A stretch of DNA of 64,000 nt, taken from assembly GCF_025452195.1 (NCBI RefSeq), contig NZ_CP104973.1:1612001-1676000 (forward strand). The letters are read 5' to 3'. The notes beneath the pieces were generated by a model. It saw nothing but the letters and a program-made list of their open reading frames with translations, did no database searches and had not been told where the DNA came from. This stretch comes from Phyllobacterium zundukense (lineage in GTDB: Bacteria > Pseudomonadota > Alphaproteobacteria > Rhizobiales > Rhizobiaceae). Below are positions 62,273 through 64,000 of the stretch, in pieces; the first letter of the stretch is position 1; each line of letters begins with the position of its first letter. Both the position numbers and the translations under genes were made by a program.

Positions 62273-63823
62273 TCAAGTAAACGAATTCAGGAGTTCCTTG
62301 ATTGTTGCCGCACTGGTAGGGCGGCCGAACAGCCACCCTTGTCCGTCAACCTTGGGAACAAGGGCCGCAAAATAGTCGCGCTGGGCGGGTGTCTCTATGC
62401 CTTCGACGACGATATCCAGGTGATGGACATGAGCCATGCCGATGATCTGCGGCACGATTGACACGGAGACGGAACCCGTTCCGATCGTTTGCGTAAAGGA
62501 CCGGTCGATCTTTATCCCGTCGACATTCAGTTCACCGAGATAGGCGAGGCTCGAATATCCGGTGCCGAAATCGTCGATGAATATCCGGTGTCCGCGGGAT
62601 CGCAGGCGCTTGATTGCCTCTATGGCGTCGACGGCGTTGGCGGTCGAACGTTCTGTGATTTCAAGTACAATCTGGCGACTGGCAACGTTCGCCTCCTCAA
62701 GACGCGACGCGAGCTGGGCACTGAAATCGCGATTGAAAAGATCCGCAGCCGCTATGTTGATGCTGATGTGAAAATCGGGATTGGCATCGAGAACTGGCGC
62801 CATGTCCTTAAGCACATTTTCGATAACGCGAATGGTAAGTCGGTTAATCAATCCGGCTTTCTCAGCAACGGGGATAAACACGTCCGGGGGTATCGTTTCC
62901 CCTTTTTCCTTCCAGCGCACAAGCGCCTCGGCTGCTACGGTGCGACCTGTCGCTATATCGACGATAGGTTGATACTCGATCGTTAGTCTATTATGCCCGA
63001 GTGCCTGTTGCAGCCTCGTTTTCATGCTCAGATTGTTACGCTGTAGCAGGATGATAATCGTCGCGAGAGCGCCACCGAGCGTAGCGCCGAAAATCGAGAT
63101 GATCGCCGTGATCGGCTGCGCTGATGCTTCAAGCTGGCTGACCTCGGCGTGAACTGTCACGCATGCCATGTCTCGGCAGGCATCGCGGTAGACAATATCT
63201 CCGATACGGCCAACGCCATCGGCCGGTTTCACATCAAGCTTGCCGATATTCAATGGGCCGAACATCCCGACTGTAGAAGATGAGCCTTGTGGATTGTACA
63301 TCACGACGTAGGCATAGGCGGAATTTTTAAGCGTTTCAAAAGAGGCGGGGTCGAGTACTACATTTGCCTTGCCAATACCGATAATCGGGGCGCTGGAATT
63401 GGATATGGCCAGACGCGAATTGGCATAAATCAGCTTCCCCGCGGGCGTTTCGAGATCATGTGCGACCAGCGGCATAGGATTTTTTCCGTTACCAAACACC
63501 GCGGAGCAATGAAAAAAGCCATCGCTCACTCTGCCCATGTCCTTGAGATATCTGGTGCCGAACAGCACGTCGCGTAAATACGATATCTCCTTGTCCGAAC
63601 AAAAGGGATAGGGGGACGTATTGATGACCGTCAGCATCAGGTCGGCTTCGGTAAAAACATCGACCGCGCGATCAAGAAGTCGTTCAGAGAAAAGTCGCAT
63701 CTGCCCGCGGTCACTTGAGATGACGACAAGCCTGCTGATCCACATGCCGCAGAGGGCGCCGGCGGCAATGAGCACAGCAATCAATATTGCTCTGTACCAC
63801 AGCCGATCAAAATAGCGCGACAT
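62273..63823 (-). CDS. c-di-GMP phosphodiesterase with CSS sensor and EAL domain
   Basis: 516 residues from ATG 63823 (MSRYFDRLWYRAILIAVLIA); the frame extends to 63901. Two membrane helices (about 10-30 and about 235-265) enclose a periplasmic CSS-like domain with PFCSDKEIS, FHCSAVFGN and CRDMACVTV, whose cysteines can form disulfides. The C-terminal EAL domain is complete: AAEALVRWKEKGE, SINIAAADLF, EITERST, IDDFGTGYSSLAYL, VDGIKIDRSF and VVEGIETPAQ. It cleaves c-di-GMP to pGpG, favouring motility over biofilm, probably in response to the periplasmic redox state. Stands alone at the window end. Confidence 0.9.
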   Translation of the reverse strand: MSRYFDRLWYRAILIAVLIAAGALCGMWISRLVVISSDRGQMRLFSERLLDRAVDVFTEADLMLTVINTSPYPFCSDKEISYLRDVLFGTRYLKDMGRVSDGFFHCSAVFGNGKNPMPLVAHDLETPAGKLIYANSRLAISNSSAPIIGIGKANVVLDPASFETLKNSAYAYVVMYNPQGSSSTVGMFGPLNIGKLDVKPADGVGRIGDIVYRDACRDMACVTVHAEVSQLEASAQPITAIISIFGATLGGALATIIILLQRNNLSMKTRLQQALGHNRLTIEYQPIVDIATGRTVAAEALVRWKEKGETIPPDVFIPVAEKAGLINRLTIRVIENVLKDMAPVLDANPDFHISINIAAADLFNRDFSAQLASRLEEANVASRQIVLEITERSTANAVDAIEAIKRLRSRGHRIFIDDFGTGYSSLAYLGELNVDGIKIDRSFTQTIGTGSVSVSIVPQIIGMAHVHHLDIVVEGIETPAQRDYFAALVPKVDGQGWLFGRPTSAATIKELLNSFT

Positions 63824-64000
63824 TAGGAGAATCCACCAAGCTTTCCACCACGGGGTCGACACGCCAGTTTGTTGACTCGAGCGCCAGCTTATCAATGACA
63901 CTACGACCGTTAATATTTCTCTGATTTTCCGGAATCCAGGGAAAACTAAGTAGTTTGATTTAATTCCAACGTAGATGCCGTCATATCCCGGGTATTATCC

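Overview
The window looks like chromosomal or chromid DNA of an alphaproteobacterium of the order Hyphomicrobiales (Rhizobiales), most likely near Phyllobacterium, Brucella/Ochrobactrum or Mesorhizobium. The evidence is gene content: invasion-associated-locus-B and YadA-type envelope proteins, DUF982, DUF3175 and DUF2188 stress proteins, a pstSCAB-phoU-phoB cluster, a TRAP transporter, and many promoter-like sites of the alphaproteobacterial general-stress sigma factor EcfG. The genus is an inference.

Layout. 0-7.9 kb: the tail of a DMT-family exporter, a LysR regulator divergent from a Rieske oxygenase and its flavin/iron-sulfur reductase, then small conserved genes (DUF982, GST, DUF2188), an aldo/keto reductase broken by one amber codon, OsmC and a DHFR. 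8.0-10.6 kb: an IS481-family element with clear ends beside the debris of an L,D-transpeptidase, then a frameshifted AraC regulator. 11.0-16.9 kb: an envelope cluster of a frameshifted trimeric autotransporter (YadA type), an IalB-like protein, an uncharacterised exported protein and a DUF4189 protein. 17.0-18.8 kb: an ATP-dependent DNA ligase and small stress-type genes. 19.1-25.4 kb: the phosphate regulon under a strong Pho box. 25.4-31.8 kb: a stress and repair island (DUF892 ferritin-like protein, SDR, FMN reductase, DUF3175, DUF427, UdgX) dotted with EcfG-type promoters. 31.8-33.2 kb: a membrane-anchored sorbosone/glucose-dehydrogenase-like protein. 33.5-41.2 kb: a kdp potassium operon with two extra small membrane ORFs, ending in a kdpE cut off after about 22 codons. 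41.2-46.9 kb: TRAP permeases without a binding protein, a GFA-family protein, an aldo/keto reductase and a ClC channel; this block is bounded on both sides by truncated genes. 46.9-54.5 kb: a GlxA-type regulator lacking its N-terminus, then a seven-gene leftward operon (XRE-cupin regulator, sugar-type ABC importer, phosphotriesterase-like hydrolase, glutamine-amidotransferase-like protein, N-carbamoylase/allantoate-type amidase) that looks like an uncharacterised uptake and degradation pathway. 54.6-64 kb: an MBL-fold hydrolase, a DMT exporter, a heavily decayed cytochrome c/molybdopterin dehydrogenase pseudogene, an FAH-family hydrolase, a phospholipid pair (cdsA-like, plsC-like) with a membrane protein, and a CSS-EAL c-di-GMP phosphodiesterase.

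How it fits together. The intact modules handle nutrient stress (Pst/PhoB for phosphate, Kdp for potassium) and general stress (EcfG-type promoters in front of a DNA ligase, both DUF982 genes, a ferritin-like protein, a cyclotransferase pair, an SDR and UdgX). The window also has an unusual number of broken genes. Some carry single-base lesions in short homopolymers and could be sequencing errors; others (kdpE, glxA, the dehydrogenase, the L,D-transpeptidase) are real deletions or junctions. No rRNA, tRNA or CRISPR array was recognised.
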